A DNA stretch of 64,000 bases, taken from Azorinus chamasolen (lineage: Eukaryota; Mollusca; Bivalvia; Cardiida; Solecurtidae). The stretch's first letter is position 1; each line of letters begins with the position of its first letter. A program made the translations under genes and the position numbers. The stretch spans positions 18,882,957 through 18,946,956 of the forward strand of contig OY755247.1 of NCBI GenBank assembly GCA_963576725.1, read 5' to 3'. The notes under the pieces were generated by a model. It was not told where the DNA came from. It was given only the letters and a program-made list of their open reading frames with translations, and did no database searches. This document shows, in pieces, positions 10,546 to 21,999 of this stretch.

Positions 10546-10904
10546 ATGAAATTCGCCTGATTTATTCGCAAAGCGCGGACCGAAGTATGAAATCTCCGGT
10601 TGCTAAGCATCCCAGAGGATTCAAAGTAAACGTATTAATTAGCCAATCAATGTCGAGATAACAAATAATTTCACTTCCGCTTCATTCTGTCGATTGAAAG
10701 AGGTGTTTATTGAGACAATAATCAGAGACAATAATGACGAATTAAGAAGTATAGATCGATTGTACGACTTGTATGTGAAAGGATCATATAGGCCGTATAC
10801 ATTGTCATGCGGGATTAAAGAAATACGAGGTAAAACTGTATGAAATTGACTTGCTGTCAATGCAACAGGCGACATCATCACAATACGAAAAGTGATCAGT
10901 TTAT
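10546..10904. other. Unique intron sequence with a doubtful 80-codon frame
   Basis: A minus-strand frame (10639-10881) starting MMMSPVALTASQF shows no recognisable domain and no supporting signals. Likely chance. Confidence 0.4.
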
Positions 10905-11625
10905 ATACAATTATGTATTTGGGCTACTTAATATGTACACACAATCCGTATAGTGGTCACTTAAAACGCACCCGTGTATTTGGGCTACTTAATAAATACA
11001 CACAATACGTATAATGGTCACTTAATTTACACAATCATGTATTTGGGCTACTTAATAAATACACACACTATACATAGTGGTCACTTAATACACAATCATG
11101 CATTTGGGCTACTTGATAAATACACACACTATACTTATGGTCACTTAATACACAATCATGTATTTGGGCTACTTAATAAATGCACACAATATGTTTAGTG
11201 GAACCTTAATACACACTCATGTATTTGGGCTACTTAATAAATACACACAATATGTTTAGTGGAACCTTAATACACAATCATGTATTTGGATTACTTAATA
11301 AATACACACAATATGTTTAGGGGTCACTTAACCCATTTCCGCTCAGTGGATTCTTCCATGTTTATATATTGGATAAGTCCATTTTTGATCTAAGGGATGC
11401 CTGGCCTAAATTTTCAATTTCGTTTTGTTTTATATTGAAATTTCTATTAGCAAACAGTGTAGATTCTGATCAGACGCCGCATCATGCGGCGTCTGATCAG
11501 AGTCTACACTGTTTACCTACGTTCCATATATAGGATCGTGGGCGCAAACGGGTTAATACACAGTCATGTATTTGGGCTACTTAACAAATGCACACAATAT
11601 GTTTAGTGGCCGCTTAATACATACA
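10905..11625 (+). repeat. 61-base tandem repeat, interrupted by T6
   Basis: About eight units of TATTTGGGCTACTTAATAAA then TACACACAATATGTTTAGTG and GTCACTTAATACACAATCATG. The T6 at 11328-11556 breaks it. A stray unit lies at about 10107-10150. Confidence 0.9.
11328..11556 (-). mobile_element. T6 MITE inserted into a tandem repeat array
   Basis: TTAACCCATTTCCGCTC ... GCGCAAACGGGTTAA with hairpin CAGACGCCGCATCATGCGGCGTCTG. It breaks the 61-base tandem array at a TTAA in its GGTCACTTAA segment. Confidence 0.85.
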
Positions 11626-12079
11626 GAAAGATATCTGTCTGCTTAACCATTTCCACCCTGAATCATCAGAGTGGAATAGCCCATCAGTGTTTAACTATAG
11701 AGTCCACTCAGTAGGAAAAACTTATAACCCGTTACTCCATAAATATGCCTTTCTACGCCTATGCAAATTGTAGGGGCCGTCTGATCAGGATCTGCTCTTT
11801 TGATTATGATATGCAAATGTACTATAGATATGAAGCAGAAACGGCAACGCTGACTTCTGTAGACTTTCAATCATTTTATTGTCTTATATAATAAAACGTA
11901 TATTATCATGATGTAATTGTTGCAAATGTATGTATTGGAACTTGTTTTTAACTTTATCATGATAAGGGTCACTATTTGTGATTACCTTTGAAAACAGATT
12001 GGACAATGCTGGGCAGACTTAAGGCACTTATCGGGTGTTTATGTTGCAAATTTACCAATAAATTATAAGCACCGAACGC

Positions 12080-12221
12080 CATTTCATGCCATTTCTCCAT
12101 CAAATCGTACGTTGTGACCACTCTTTAGAATCGTCACAGTATAGTGTTTGGTGGAAAAATGAAGGCGATATACTTGAAAATGTTTAAATGTACGCATCTT
12201 ATCCGACTGGACCTCTGCTCT
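12080..12221. mobile_element. K1 MITE, left end decayed
   Basis: CCATTTCTCCATCAAATCG, GACCACTCTTTAGAATCG, right end TGTACGCATCTTATCCGAC. Confidence 0.65.
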
Positions 12222-12509
12222 TCTACATATCAATACTACACTCTGTAAGTAATTTTGTCTCTGTAATAAATCTAGATTGGAATACTCTGTAGGGATGTTA
12301 GCTCATGGTCAACTGCACGTTTCCCGCCAGATTTGCGCAATTTTGAATTCATGGACGAGATAAAAAGAGCCAAACATTGATATATACATTATTATTGCAT
12401 TTTACGATCGGATTTCTTATGGTAAAAGTGATGTTTAGCATGTTTATAATTGTCGTACATGTAATGCATAAGTAATTTTGCAACTTCGAACTCCGATGTC
12501 TACCTTTAC

Positions 12510-12705
12510 CCCAATCCCTTATAGTGGCGCCTTTTGATGCCTCTGTATAATTCACTTTTTTGGAACCATTGTGATAAACAGAGCATTTGCTCCATAGGAG
12601 CAAATGCTCTATTTATCACTATGATTTCAAAACTACACAATTCTAATTTTTTTTCTTTTCTATAGTAAACACTCCTTTTCAGTAGACTGGTCTTAAAGTA
12701 GCCTT
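12510..12705 (+). mobile_element. T3 MITE, degraded
   Basis: GGCGCCTTTTGATGCC, hairpin GAGCATTTGCTCCATAGGAGC and TTTCTTTTCTATAGTAAAC are kept. The outer ends are weak. Confidence 0.6.
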
Positions 12706-12842
12706 AAATGTAAAACAAAATGGCCAAAATATGGATAAAAGGGCGTATTGCAGCAAATAATAGATCTAGTTATGTGTCATACAGGTAGATGGTTGCATAA
12801 TGCAGGACAGAAGTTATGTAGAATGTACCTATAGAAGACAGT

Positions 12843-13261
12843 TTAACCCTTTACTCCATAAATGCGCCTTTCTACGCCCTTTCAAACAGAGTAGACCCAG
12901 ATCAGACCGCTCCTGCTCTGTTGGCTCATTACCTAATATAGATATGAAGCTACAGCTTCTGCCATAGCCAAAACCTCATGTGTATATCGAGGGCTTGGTG
13001 CAAAACTATTCTAACTCCTTCACAAAGTGAAGGAGTTAGAATAGTTTTGCACCAAGCCCTCGATATGTGCCATTATGCTCGTGGGCACATGAATACATGT
13101 ATTTTGGATTTGGCAGAAACTGTAGAATCATATCTATATTATTTCATAAGCAAACAGAGCAAACCCTGATCAGACGGCTCCTACCTAGGGGCCGTCTGGT
13201 CTGGGTCTACTCTTTTTGCAAAGGCATAGAAAGGTGTTTAATTTATGGAGTAAAGGGTTAA
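12843..13261. mobile_element. Two T1 halves head to head around a perfect palindrome
   Basis: A forward T1 left half (TTAACCCTTTACTCC to CTCATGTGTA) and an inverted T1 (TGTGCCATTATGCTC ... GAGTAAAGGGTTAA) flank the 77-base palindrome at 12987-13063. Confidence 0.75.
12987..13063. mobile_element. Perfect 77-base foldback with TA on both sides
   Basis: TCGAGGGCTTGGTGCAAAAC ... its exact complement, with turn CTTCACAAAGTGAAG. Arms 37 bases, no mismatch seen. TA at 12985-12986 and 13064-13065. Confidence 0.88.
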
Positions 13262-13274
13262 GACACAATTCAAA

Positions 13275-13445
13275 TCAAACCCTTTACCAATTCCTTTATA
13301 CATTACCCTTTTAACGTCTGTACAAACAGTAGACCCAAATCAGACTGTTCCTATATATATAGATAGCACTGTATAATTATGGGATACTATAGATAGTTTC
13401 TGCCATGACCAAAACATTCTGTGTTCATATATCATTATTGTCCTC
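13275..13445 (+). mobile_element. T1 remnant
   Basis: ACCCTTTACCAATTCC, ACAAACAGTAGACCCAAATC, GTTTCTGCCATGACCAAAAC. Confidence 0.5.
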
Positions 13446-13602
13446 TGTCCTCATATGTCCTTTGTTGTAACACACGTCTTTGTTTTAATTTGGAAAGGTG
13501 TGTAATTACTTCACGCCTTAACGTATGTTGAACTGGACACACTATCAATCTTCTTCTATATACGTAATACAGCGGCGTCTCGCTAAAACAACCACGTGAT
13601 TT

Positions 13603-13790
13603 ATTAACCCATTACCTCATAGGCTATTTTTAGATACATCCTCTTTGGACAAATCTACCGAAAAGGAGCATTAACTAGAGAAAAGGAAATTCTAGAATTT
13701 TGTTTGTTTGTGCAAGCTCAGAATCTGACCAATCAGATGCTTGAGAATGATCTCAGACTCAAGAAAAACGTTTTATAATCTCGGAGCCCG
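13603..13790 (-). mobile_element. T3 left end fused to half an N1
   Basis: TTAACCCATTACCTCATAGG ... AATTCTAGAATTTTGT changes at about 13710 into CAATCAGATGCTTGAG ... ACGTTTTATAA, one arm of N1. The T3 hairpin is missing. Confidence 0.55.
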
Positions 13791-13873
13791 AAGTAGCGAA
13801 TCTTGCACAGATCAAACGTTGAGCCAATCTAACAAATGTTTAACGTAATGTAGGTTAAAATGTACTTTACAGG

Positions 13874-14080
13874 TACAGTAAAACCCCTCTAAACCGGACG
13901 ATCAAATTAGTATCAATATCGATTTTGATACAGGTGGCAGCTTAATGCAGGGTGGAAGTCATACAGAAAGCTCCTCTAGGAGCTTTCTGTATGACTTTCA
14001 CCCTGCATAAAGCAGTCACCTGCCTAAACATACCTAAATTCTTCTTTACTAGAATTCCGGTTTAGAGGGGGTTTACTGTA
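13874..14080. mobile_element. P2 element
   Basis: TACAGTAAAACCCCTCTAAA ... CCGGTTTAGAGGGGGTTTAC with TA borders, core CAGAAAGCTCCTCTAGGAGC. Confidence 0.87.
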
Positions 14081-14179
14081 CAGGATATTACTGTGTATAT
14101 ATACAGAGAATATTGCTGGCAAGTTGTGCAGACTGCCCAAATGCGGAGTACCTCTATTAGCGACCTCTCAATGAATGTG

Positions 14180-14425
14180 TTAACTGTTTCGCTGCCATAG
14201 TTTGTCGTCTGCAAACTTTGTCGTCTGCAAACTTTGTCTTCTACTACAATTTTAATTTTATTTTTGTTTATTTCTAATTGAAAACAGGTCACAGTATCAA
14301 ACAGTTTGGATCTTGATGAGACGCCGAGTACACCGAGTGCGCCGAGTGCGCCGAGTGCGTCTCATCTGGATCCAAACTGTTTGCATTGGTTATCAAAGTT
14401 GTGACATTGACAACAAAAGAGTTAA
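14180..14425 (+). mobile_element. T7 MITE with expanded hairpin tip
   Basis: TTAACTGTTTCGCTGCC ... AAAGAGTTAA. The hairpin arms are CAAACAGTTTGGATC. The tip holds a 9-base tandem repeat (GCGCCGAGT) grown to several units, and a left-end unit (GTCGTCTGCAAACTTT) is also doubled. Confidence 0.8.
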
Positions 14426-14496
14426 ACGGCGTGTGTATGGCAGAAAAAATGCTGAAAGCAATGCAGAGTTAGCTGTATGATTTGTGTCCTGTATTA

Positions 14497-14610
14497 ATCG
14501 TCTCTTCGAGACGATTCTAAAGAGTGGTCACAGTTTAGGATTTGGTGGAGAAATAAATGAGATATTATTAAATATGTTTAACTTAAGGCATCTTACATGT
14601 GTCTCTGTAA
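14497..14610. mobile_element. K1 right half
   Basis: CGTCTCTTCGAGACGATTC, AAAGAGTGGTCACAGTTTAG, AAATATGTTTAACTTAAGGC. Confidence 0.6.
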
Positions 14611-14747
14611 ATAGAGGTTCTCCTGTATTTAAGCCTTTACTCCATGTATATCCATATATAGATATATAGATTTATTTCGGCAAGGAATGCATACATAGTC
14701 ATCTAAAAAGCATGAACAATGCATAACAAACATTATGCATACATGTG

Positions 14748-14994
14748 ATTCCCTCATATTGGCGACTTTTGACGACACTGTAAAAGTCATTTTGTGAAAC
14801 TATTATGATAAATAGAGCATTTGCTCCTATAGGAGCATTAATATGAAATCATATAGGAGCAAATGCTCTCTTTATCACGATGGTTTCAAAACTACACAAT
14901 TCTAAACTTTTCCTTTTCTCTAGTAAAATGCTCTTTTTCGGTAGATTGATTCAAAGAGGTTGAGTCTAAAATAGCCTATGGAGGAAAGGATTAA
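14748..14994 (+). mobile_element. T3 MITE with interrupted hairpin tip
   Basis: The tip GCTCCTATAGGAGC is split by about 18 extra bases and GGAGC is repeated. Ends GATTCCCTCATATTGGCG and GGAAAGGATTAA. Confidence 0.75.
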
Positions 14995-15145
14995 TTAACT
15001 AAATATTTTATATTGTTGTTTATACCAAGTGAATACAAATAGTGTAGAATCAGATCTAATATATTCTACAAGCAATCAGAACAGATTTTGATCAGGCCGC
15101 TCTTATAGGAGTTTTATGGTCATGGCCAACCCTGTTTGCAAAAAG
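14995..15145 (-). mobile_element. T1 remnant
   Basis: GTGTAGAATCAGATCTAATA, GATCAGGCCGCTCTTATAGG. Confidence 0.5.
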
Positions 15146-15336
15146 AAGTCTAAAATAACATGAAGTAATTTCAACATTAGGTTACACGACTAAGCTTTGT
15201 AAATGCGTTTTCATTAATATGAAATCTTGCTAAAATTCTTGAAATTCTAACATAATGTTACTGCATGTCTCGCTATTGCAAAATCTATGCACGTGAACGA
15301 AAACATAACTAAAAAATCAACACTGTCACGTCTAAC

Positions 15337-15486
15337 AGTAAAACGCATCTAAAGCAACCATTTTGTGTATTAACATATGTGTCTTTAAATACAATTGGTT
15401 GCTTAATGCAGAATAATAGTAAAGCAGAAAACTCCTATATAGGAGCATTCTGCAAAACTTTCCAGCTGCATTAAGCTATAATCATA
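15337..15486. mobile_element. P3 element, right-truncated
   Basis: ACAGTAAAACGCATCTAAAG and AACTCCTATATAGGAGCATT core, ending at GCATTAAGC. Confidence 0.6.
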
Positions 15487-15591
15487 CTTTGAGGCCAAAT
15501 ATTTTACATTTTTGTAGTTACTTCAGGTTTTTTTATTATAGTTAAAATTTGATTATTCGAACACTAAAATACATGTATGTATCATTATTCA

Positions 15592-15841
15592 TTAACCCTT
15601 CTCTTGCTGAATTTTAAAATACATGTCTCCTTCTTTACCCATGCCCTGTTGTATAATTACACACAACTTCACTGTGTACAAGTATTTCGCTGTGCAATCA
15701 CTGCTGTAGAGTGCACTGGTTGCACAATCAACTTGTAAATAGTGCAGACCCTGATGAGACAGCTCCTGCAGGAGCTGTCTCATCTGGGTCTTCATTATTA
15801 ACAGGTAGGTATATTGACGTGAACAGCAAGCGAAGGGTTAA
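15592..15841 (+). mobile_element. T5 MITE upstream of exon 2
   Basis: Full copy, TTAA flanked, ending about 160 bases before exon 2. The minus-strand 67-codon frame is kept. Confidence 0.85.
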
Positions 15842-16002
15842 GACAATTCGCAGCTTAATGCAGGGTGAAAGTCACGCAGAAATCTCCTCTCTACATGTAT
15901 ACTAATATTTCGAAGTATCGATGTTTTACTATGTTTATACATGTATAAAAAAACATCAGTAAAAGTGGCAGGCATACATCGAAATTTGTTTTTTCATTTC
16001 AG

Positions 16003-16094
16003 ATACAAAATGTACAAATACATTTTTCTGGCGTGTGTGCTTGTGATGGCAGCATCAGTCGTTGTCAATGCACAGTCACAAGGCGGAGCCGCGG
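16003..16094 (+). CDS. Exon 2: start codon and signal peptide of a small secreted protein, shared by three isoforms
   Basis: A polypyrimidine tract and acceptor (TTTTTTCATTTCAG) end at 16002. Seven bases of 5' UTR precede the ATG at 16010. The exon encodes 28 residues and one base of the next codon. The leader starts MYKY, has a hydrophobic core IFLACVLVMAASVVV, and has a typical cleavage site after VNA (residue 21). The mature chain would start QSQGGAA. The exon ends GCGG|GTATGT, a good donor with the intron starting at 16095 in phase 1. Its coding character and splice signals set it apart from the surrounding repeats. It cannot make a protein alone and needs a phase-1 acceptor exon; three candidates lie downstream. 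The secretory role is inferred from the signal peptide. The family is unknown. Confidence 0.75.
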
Positions 16095-16257
16095 GTATGT
16101 AAATTGAATCTTATGTATATGCTAATATTTATCTGCTGTAATTATCGCTAATTCATAAAAAAAAATACGCAAGTAACTGTAAAACGTAGGCTTGTGCTTA
16201 TTCATTATAAATGTATATCACGCTGACGTACATTGCTGCTTGTTTCAGTATTTATCC

Positions 16258-16488
16258 ATAACCCATTCCCTCATATTGACGCCTTTTTTACGCCTCTGCA
16301 AAAGTCACCCGTTGAAACCATTGTGATAAATAGAGCATTTGCTCCTATAGGAGCAAATGCTCTATTTATCACAATGGTTTCAAAACTACAAAATTCTAAA
16401 ATTTTCCTTTTCTCTAGTTAATGCTCCTTTTCGGTAGATTTATTCAAGGTGGTTAGATCTAAAAATAGCCTATGGGGTAATGGGTTAA
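16258..16488 (+). mobile_element. T3 MITE in the intron after exon 2
   Basis: Full copy with hairpin GAGCATTTGCTCCTATAGGA; right end TGGGGTAATGGGTTAA. Confidence 0.85.
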
Positions 16489-17053
16489 CCCGCTACCAAT
16501 GTCCTGACTAGCAAACACATCTAGATTAGACACCGTGTAACTTGACCTATTTTATCAGGATTCAAACAGTTTGATACTTCGTCAATACGTTCCCAAAAGC
16601 TTGAAAACAAATGGGAAGTAGAGCGACTTCGATCATCGACTGTTGTGACTACTGTTTGACTAAAGTTTGATCCAACTGTCTCTGGTTAGAGGAAAGGACG
16701 TCAGTTTAGTGTCTCTGGTTAGACCAACGGTTGCAGTATGGTCGAACTAAAGTTGAAATTCGGAATACTTCTATGGTGGTTTTGCTCCTTTTTCGTGAAG
16801 AACGAGATAGAGGAACTTAACCAAACTTCGACCAGTCTGCGTTCGAACATAGACCGTAGTGACCATTGGTTGATGATCGAAGTCGCTCGTAGACAAAGCT
16901 GCACCTGATCCAAACCTATATACAACATATATGTACAAACCAATGTTCTCAATTAGACAGCTTGTAAGTAATGCGGAAAAAAGATCCTCCGGGAGATTTT
17001 CATGACTTTCGTACTGGTTTAAACTACCACCTGCCTCAACCCCCGGAATAAAA
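16489..17053. other. Unique intron sequence with a short leader-like frame
   Basis: A 56-codon + strand frame at 16739 begins MVELKLKFGILLWWFCSFF and ends ARRQSCT. It resembles a signal peptide but has no splice or promoter support and stays unassigned. Confidence 0.3.
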
Positions 17054-17271
17054 TACAGTAAAACCTCCCTAATGCGATCACTTAATGAATAAACATGGTT
17101 CTCTGTATAAGCAGGTGGTTTCTTAATGTAGGACAAAAGTAATGCAGAAAGCTCCTATAGGAGCTTTCAGCATAACTTTCGTCATGCATTAAGCTGCCAC
17201 CTGTCTTTGCCGCTGTGAATTCTGCCCCTTTTGCTGGTCGCATTTGAGGGGGTTTACTGTATATTTAGGAA
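17054..17271. mobile_element. P3 element
   Basis: TACAGTAAAACCTCCCTAAT ... GAGGGGGTTTACTGTA with tip AGCTCCTATAGGAGCT. The element at 17325-17470 is a decayed relative (GGTGGTAACTTAATGC). Confidence 0.82.
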
Positions 17272-17613
17272 CGGTCGTTGTAGAATGATAACAGTAGAAC
17301 GTGTCTTAAGCACTCATCAAAAAGAGGTCTACTGATAGGTCTGTGATACTGGTGGTAACTTAATGCAGGTCAAAGGTTATGCAAAAAGCTCATATAGGAA
17401 CTTTTTGCTTTACTTTTGCCTTGCATTAAGCAACCATCTGCTTTTAAGACTCCTGTGTTCAATATATTCAATAAAGACGTGTTTTATATACAATATACTC
17501 CATGTTGAACTGAAATTATTTTGCATACATGTTCTTCATATATGTTAGTATGCTTCTTTGTCAATAATTGTGAAATTATTTATGTAGCATGACATGTATG
17601 TCTATAAGCACGT

Positions 17614-17816
17614 TTAACCCTTGATCTAATGATGAGTGATTTCCTGATTAAATATTCATGAAATGAGTTTTTATAAAGTTCAATGAACAAAGGAATGTTT
17701 GACCATGGCAGAAACTGTAGATTCAGATCTATATAATTCCATAAGCAAACAGGACAGACACTGGCTCTATTCTGGTTGCAACGGTGCCAGCAAGGCTTCC
17801 TTATGAGTTAAATGGT
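17614..17816 (-). mobile_element. T1 MITE, degraded
   Basis: TTAACCCTTGATCTAATG ... GTTAAATGG with GCAGAAACTGTAGATTCAG. Hairpin lost. Confidence 0.6.
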
Positions 17817-17848
17817 TGATGCTTAAACAACTCTTCAATTATACATAG

Positions 17849-18056
17849 TACAGTTAAACCTCTCTATAATTTCCACTAAATTATGTTAATTAGTTGGTAT
17901 TTAGGGCGGGTGGCTGCTTAAAGCAAAGTGAAAGTAAAACAGAACGTTCCTATAGGAGCGTTCTGTTTTACTTTCACCTTGCTTTAAGCAACCACCAGGC
18001 TTTAACTCAAAGTACTTGATGTAATTTAGTGGCCGTTATAGAGAGGTTTTACTGTA
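17849..18056. mobile_element. P1 element
   Basis: Full copy, TA borders, tip GTTCCTATAGGAGC. Confidence 0.85.
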
Positions 18057-18077
18057 ATGTATAGTAGACTGTTACTC

Positions 18078-18243
18078 TGTACTCCATAAGTACGCCTTTG
18101 CAAATAGAGTAGACCTAGATCAGACGGCTCCGTATGGAATAATATTGATGTGACTCTATAGTTTCTGCTTTGGAAAAAACAATCTAATTAATATTCATGA
18201 TGTCATCATTTCTCACATGAATATTCATGAAATAAATGGTTAA
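18078..18243 (+). mobile_element. T1 MITE, hairpin deleted
   Basis: ACTCCATAAGTACGCCTTTG, GATCAGACGGCTCCGTATGG, right end AAATAAATGGTTAA. Confidence 0.65.
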
Positions 18244-18550
18244 CATTGTAACATTTTAATCATTATCCTGCTATGAGCAATCTGACTGGACTTTGCAAAA
18301 AAAACCTTACATTGAAGTAAGTGATAATGATAAGTAGATTACCACATCGGATCTGTTTAGCTGAACATGTATATCGTTTTAGTTTGCAATTGTATCATAT
18401 ATAACCGCTTAACATAAAAAAGCTTGTCGCTTTTATGGCAAGTATATGATGCCTTGGATGCTACAATGCTGCTGCATGTCTTCTCACAGATAACTAACCA
18501 GAATGTAATACCAGAAAAGACACACTATCTTGTGTTGATGTTTGACTTCA

Positions 18551-18569
18551 GAGAGAGAGGGGGGAGAGG

Positions 18570-18604
<35 letters not shown>

Positions 18605-18700
18605 CGGGAGAGAGAGAGAGAGAGAGAGAAGATCGACCAGAGCGAGTATACCAGATCGAGCGAGAGAGAGATAAAGAGAGAGAGAAAGATAGAGAGACTA
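18551..18700 (+). repeat. (GA)n microsatellite
   Basis: Interrupted GA-rich repeat. The open frames across it are low-complexity artefacts. Confidence 0.95.
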
Positions 18701-19572
18701 TACGAGCAGTATACCCTTTCTTATAGTGTTGAGGGGTTCTGATGTACTCTATAATATTTTACAGAGAGGGTTTGTTAGACAAGCAGACGTGTAGGAAATA
18801 TGCAAACAAGCAAACAAACGTTGGCTGTCTCAAATCGTTTCGATTGACATAATATCTAATTTCTCTTACAAAACATCATTTTACCGCATTATTCTAAACG
18901 ACACATTTCCTTGAAAATATGCTATTCAAGGTTATGATTAACATTTGTATCGTTTTGTCCAGCTATACCATGCGTTTCTCAAACATATATAATTTATGTC
19001 ATAGGATAGATATTTGAAAGTTGTACGTCAATGCTTATTCAGTTCACATGAATAGTAAACCATCAAAATCGCGACGTTCTGGAGACCCGCACAAATAAAG
19101 TTCAGTGTGTTATCCGTGACATTTATGATCGTGTATAAAACATGACCCGAATGAGTTCTAGGTACGTCATGCATTTACTACTTTATATACTTCCATACCT
19201 TTCACATCTTTCACCAGTGACAACTATAGATGTAATAAAAGCGTTGGCAGGTCCTTTAAACTACAAACATCAAGAAAATCAAATTTCAAACTCTGATACA
19301 AAAAGAAGCACAACATAAAACTCCATCTAACTGCTCACCTAGAAAATGTATAATTTGTGAGAAATATCCGAAACTCTCACCAGAGGGCACTCGTTAAAGG
19401 TTGCTACAGCGATTGCAAATATTAGATTGGAAATGTCCAATACGACCATAAAAATGAAACGGAAAAATGAGGAGGATAAACAATTCAAAAGAATGTAGAT
19501 AACACCGTTTTGCCTTGACGTTCATGTTCCTGGTCGTCATACATTTTAACCATTTATTCCACAGATAAGCTT
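18701..19572. other. Unique intron sequence
   Basis: The longest repeat-poor part of the exon 2 to exon A intron. A short stretch at about 19320-19400 reads CSPRKCIICEKYPKLSPEG on the + strand, Cys-rich but ended by a stop, and too short to call. Confidence 0.4.
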
Positions 19573-19822
19573 TTAACCCTTTCCCTCATATAAACGTGTT
19601 TTCACGCATTTGCAAACAGAGTAGACCCAGATCAGACGGCTCCTAGAGGAGCCGTCTGATCAGGGTCTACTCTGTTTGCTAACAGAATTTGATGGATATG
19701 TTTCTTTACTTTCCAACACGTCTACAATGATCCACCTTCCATATTTCTTTATAACTTTTTTGTTAATGAATATTCAATAGGTATTGAAATTTTGCCTAAA
19801 TACAGAACAGGGAAAGGGCTAA
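19573..19822 (+). mobile_element. T2 MITE
   Basis: TTAACCCTTTCCCTCATATA ... ACAGGGAAAGGGCTAA, hairpin tip GCTCCTAGAGGAGC. Its right end is shared with the next element. Confidence 0.85.
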
Positions 19823-20178
19823 ACGCATTTGCAAAGAGAGTAGTCCAGACCAGACGACTCTTGCAAGAGCCGTGTGATCAGGACGTACTCTATTTGCTTA
19901 TATAATATTTCTGATCTAGTTCTATACTACATGTATATGGCATACCAATTTATTCACTTGTTTCATATAACAGTAAGAACTAATTAGCTAATCTATTTTT
20001 ATAATACGTAGATTTTGCCATGAATATTCATGGACTAAGTGTTAACCATTTACGTAATGAATAACAGAAACCCCTCTTTTATTTGAACTTTAAGTTAATA
20101 AGTAAAGAAGAGTCGTCTAATCTGGGTATACCCTGCAAAGACGCCAACCTGTGTCATTACCAGGCAAAGAGTTTTAAC
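19819..20178 (+). mobile_element. T1 MITE and a following T1 remnant
   Basis: CTAAACGCATTTGCAAAGAG with tip GACTCTTGCAAGAGCC to AGTGTTAACC (20045), then TTAACCATTTACGTAATG and GTCGTCTAATCTGGGTATAC to about 20178. Confidence 0.65.
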
Positions 20179-20354
20179 GTATTTGAAATTTGATATCAAC
20201 CGTAAGGAAATAAAACCTTACGATCATGATTAAGCAACTTTCTTTCGAATGGAAAGTTTCCTTATTCTTTGACACACTTTAGAAAGCATTATATACTTGT
20301 CTTAAAGCGCAAGCTATCATTTCTGACTTCTGAATAATAAGTACATATACAGTA

Positions 20355-20495
20355 TCCATGCTTATAAAACTTTTAGTTGAGATTGAGTTCGTTCTCAAGC
20401 TTTTGATTGGTCAGATTTGAGCAAAGGCTCAAATCTGACCAATCAAAAGCTTGAGAACGAACTCAGACTCAACTAAAATGTTTTATAAGCATGGA
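20355..20495. mobile_element. N1 foldback, simplest copy
   Basis: About 141 bases, almost wholly one hairpin: TCCATGCTTATAAAAC ... loop near GAGCAAAGGCTC ... GTTTTATAAGCATGGA. The arms are about 65 bases each with few mismatches. It sits next to a T1 remnant. Confidence 0.8.
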
Positions 20496-20501
20496 CCCTG
20501 G

Positions 20502-20664
20502 TTTTATAATGGCATACGAACACAAGATTTTGTTGTAAAATCTATATTGTTTCATAAGCAAACGGAGCAGACCCAGATCGGACGACTTCCACAAGAGTCG
20601 TCTGATCTGGGTTTACTCTTTTTGCGAATGCGCTAATTGGCGCATCTATGGAGTAATTGGGTTA
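20502..20664 (-). mobile_element. T1 MITE right part next to N1
   Basis: TAAGCAAACGGAGCAGACCC, tip ACGACTTCCACAAGAGTCGT, end GGAGTAATTGGGTTAA. Confidence 0.7.
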
Positions 20665-20965
20665 AGTGTAAAAAAGTTTTCCAGAACGTCTTCGGTCAAA
20701 TCCTGAAAGTTGAGGAGAGGGATCAACTTTTGTGAAAAGTACATTGAATACGTATGCTGAAATCGTCTGCACAAGCTCATATTTCGCTGTGATTTTGTAT
20801 TACAATAGGCAGTTGTTCTATTCACAAAATAGGTAGACTCTGTGCCATTTTAACTACATGAATGAAATGACATTTAGTACACACTAAAACAATAGTACCA
20901 TACATTTTTAGTAGAACATTGTCAAAAACACTTCAAAGAAGAAACTTATCACTGACACTAACCAA
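20665..20965. other. Unique intron sequence, nothing recognised
   Basis: No repeat or coding signal found. Confidence 0.4.
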
Positions 20966-21026
20966 TTTCCTCCATCAAAACGTCGCCTTTCCTTCAACAT
21001 TACTCAATATTAGCGAGTGTAGTATT

Positions 21027-21314
21027 TTAACCCTTTACTCCACATCCTTGTCTACCGTCTGATCTGGGTCTACTCTGTTCGCAATGGCGTTAAACGCCAT
21101 TGGGAACAGGGTAGACCTAGATCAGGGTCGTTCTTTTAGGAGCTTTATGATCAGGGTCTGCTCTGTATACTGATGGATTAATATACACATGCTTCTACAG
21201 TTAATGCAATGAACAAACTTACTTGTTATCACTTGTAGTTATAAAAATTAATCTAAATAAAATTCATTATTTTTTTTATTTTTACATGAACATTCATGGA
21301 GAAAGGAAAGGGTA
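21027..21314 (+). mobile_element. T1 MITE with rearranged core
   Basis: TTAACCCTTTACTCCACATC, then an inverted piece CAATGGCGTTAAACGCCATTG flanked by TCTACTCTGTT/AACAGGGTAGA, then the normal core and right end GGAAAGGGTAA. Confidence 0.7.
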
Positions 21315-21637
21315 ATAAAAACTGTATAAATGTCGTCATTTTTCATAAGCAGGAAAGAAATTTCAGAATACCCATGTAGTGTCTGTCATGCGGGAATAAT
21401 ATTGTCTCCTCCACCTACCACAGTGCTGTAAAACCCAACTCACTCACTAACTCACTCATTCATCCAACTCCGATATGGATAAACTTTTATTAGATTCCGT
21501 CCAAGCGTCAGTTTTAATCCCAACCTTATACTTCAAAGATACGCCTTTTAACCATGTCCTTAATGCATATTCATGAAAGAAATAATGACGTCATTAATAT
21601 CTATAAGCTATTTTTTTGTACTGGTACATGAACACGG

Positions 21638-21846
21638 TACAGTAAATACCCTCTTATGCGACCACCAAAATGGGCATTATTCACAGTGACAAAGGCAGGT
21701 GGTTGCTTAATGCAGGACGAAAGTTATGCAGAAAGCTCCTATAGGAGCTTTCTGTATAACTTTCATCCTGCATTAAGCAACCACCTGCTTATGAAGACAG
21801 TCATGTTTGTTCATTAAGTGGTCGCATTAGAGGGGTTTTTACTGTA
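21638..21846. mobile_element. P3 element nested in a T1 left part
   Basis: Full copy, TA borders, exact AGCTCCTATAGGAGCT tip. T1 sequence (TTAACCATGTCCTTAATG ...) lies just before it at 21547-21636. Confidence 0.85.
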
Positions 21847-21999
21847 GTTTATAGTGTTTCAAGTTATATAGCTGAACAATATCAAAACATTTTTGTTTGA
21901 ATTGAAAATTAAACATGTAGTAGTACCAGTGTGTGTTAATATCAGTTTGATTTTTATAAAACACATGTGCAACATAACATAAGAACGTGCTATCTTAAA

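Noticed and set aside
16739..16909. Short signal-peptide-like frame MVELKLKFGILLWWF
   Set aside because: No promoter, splice or conservation evidence; 56 codons are expected by chance in this much sequence.
18424..18742. Arg/Glu-rich frames
   Set aside because: They run through a GA microsatellite.
19320..19400. Cys-rich stretch CSPRKCIICEKYP, possible zinc-finger or retroelement trace
   Set aside because: Only about 25 codons before a stop and no flanking homology seen.
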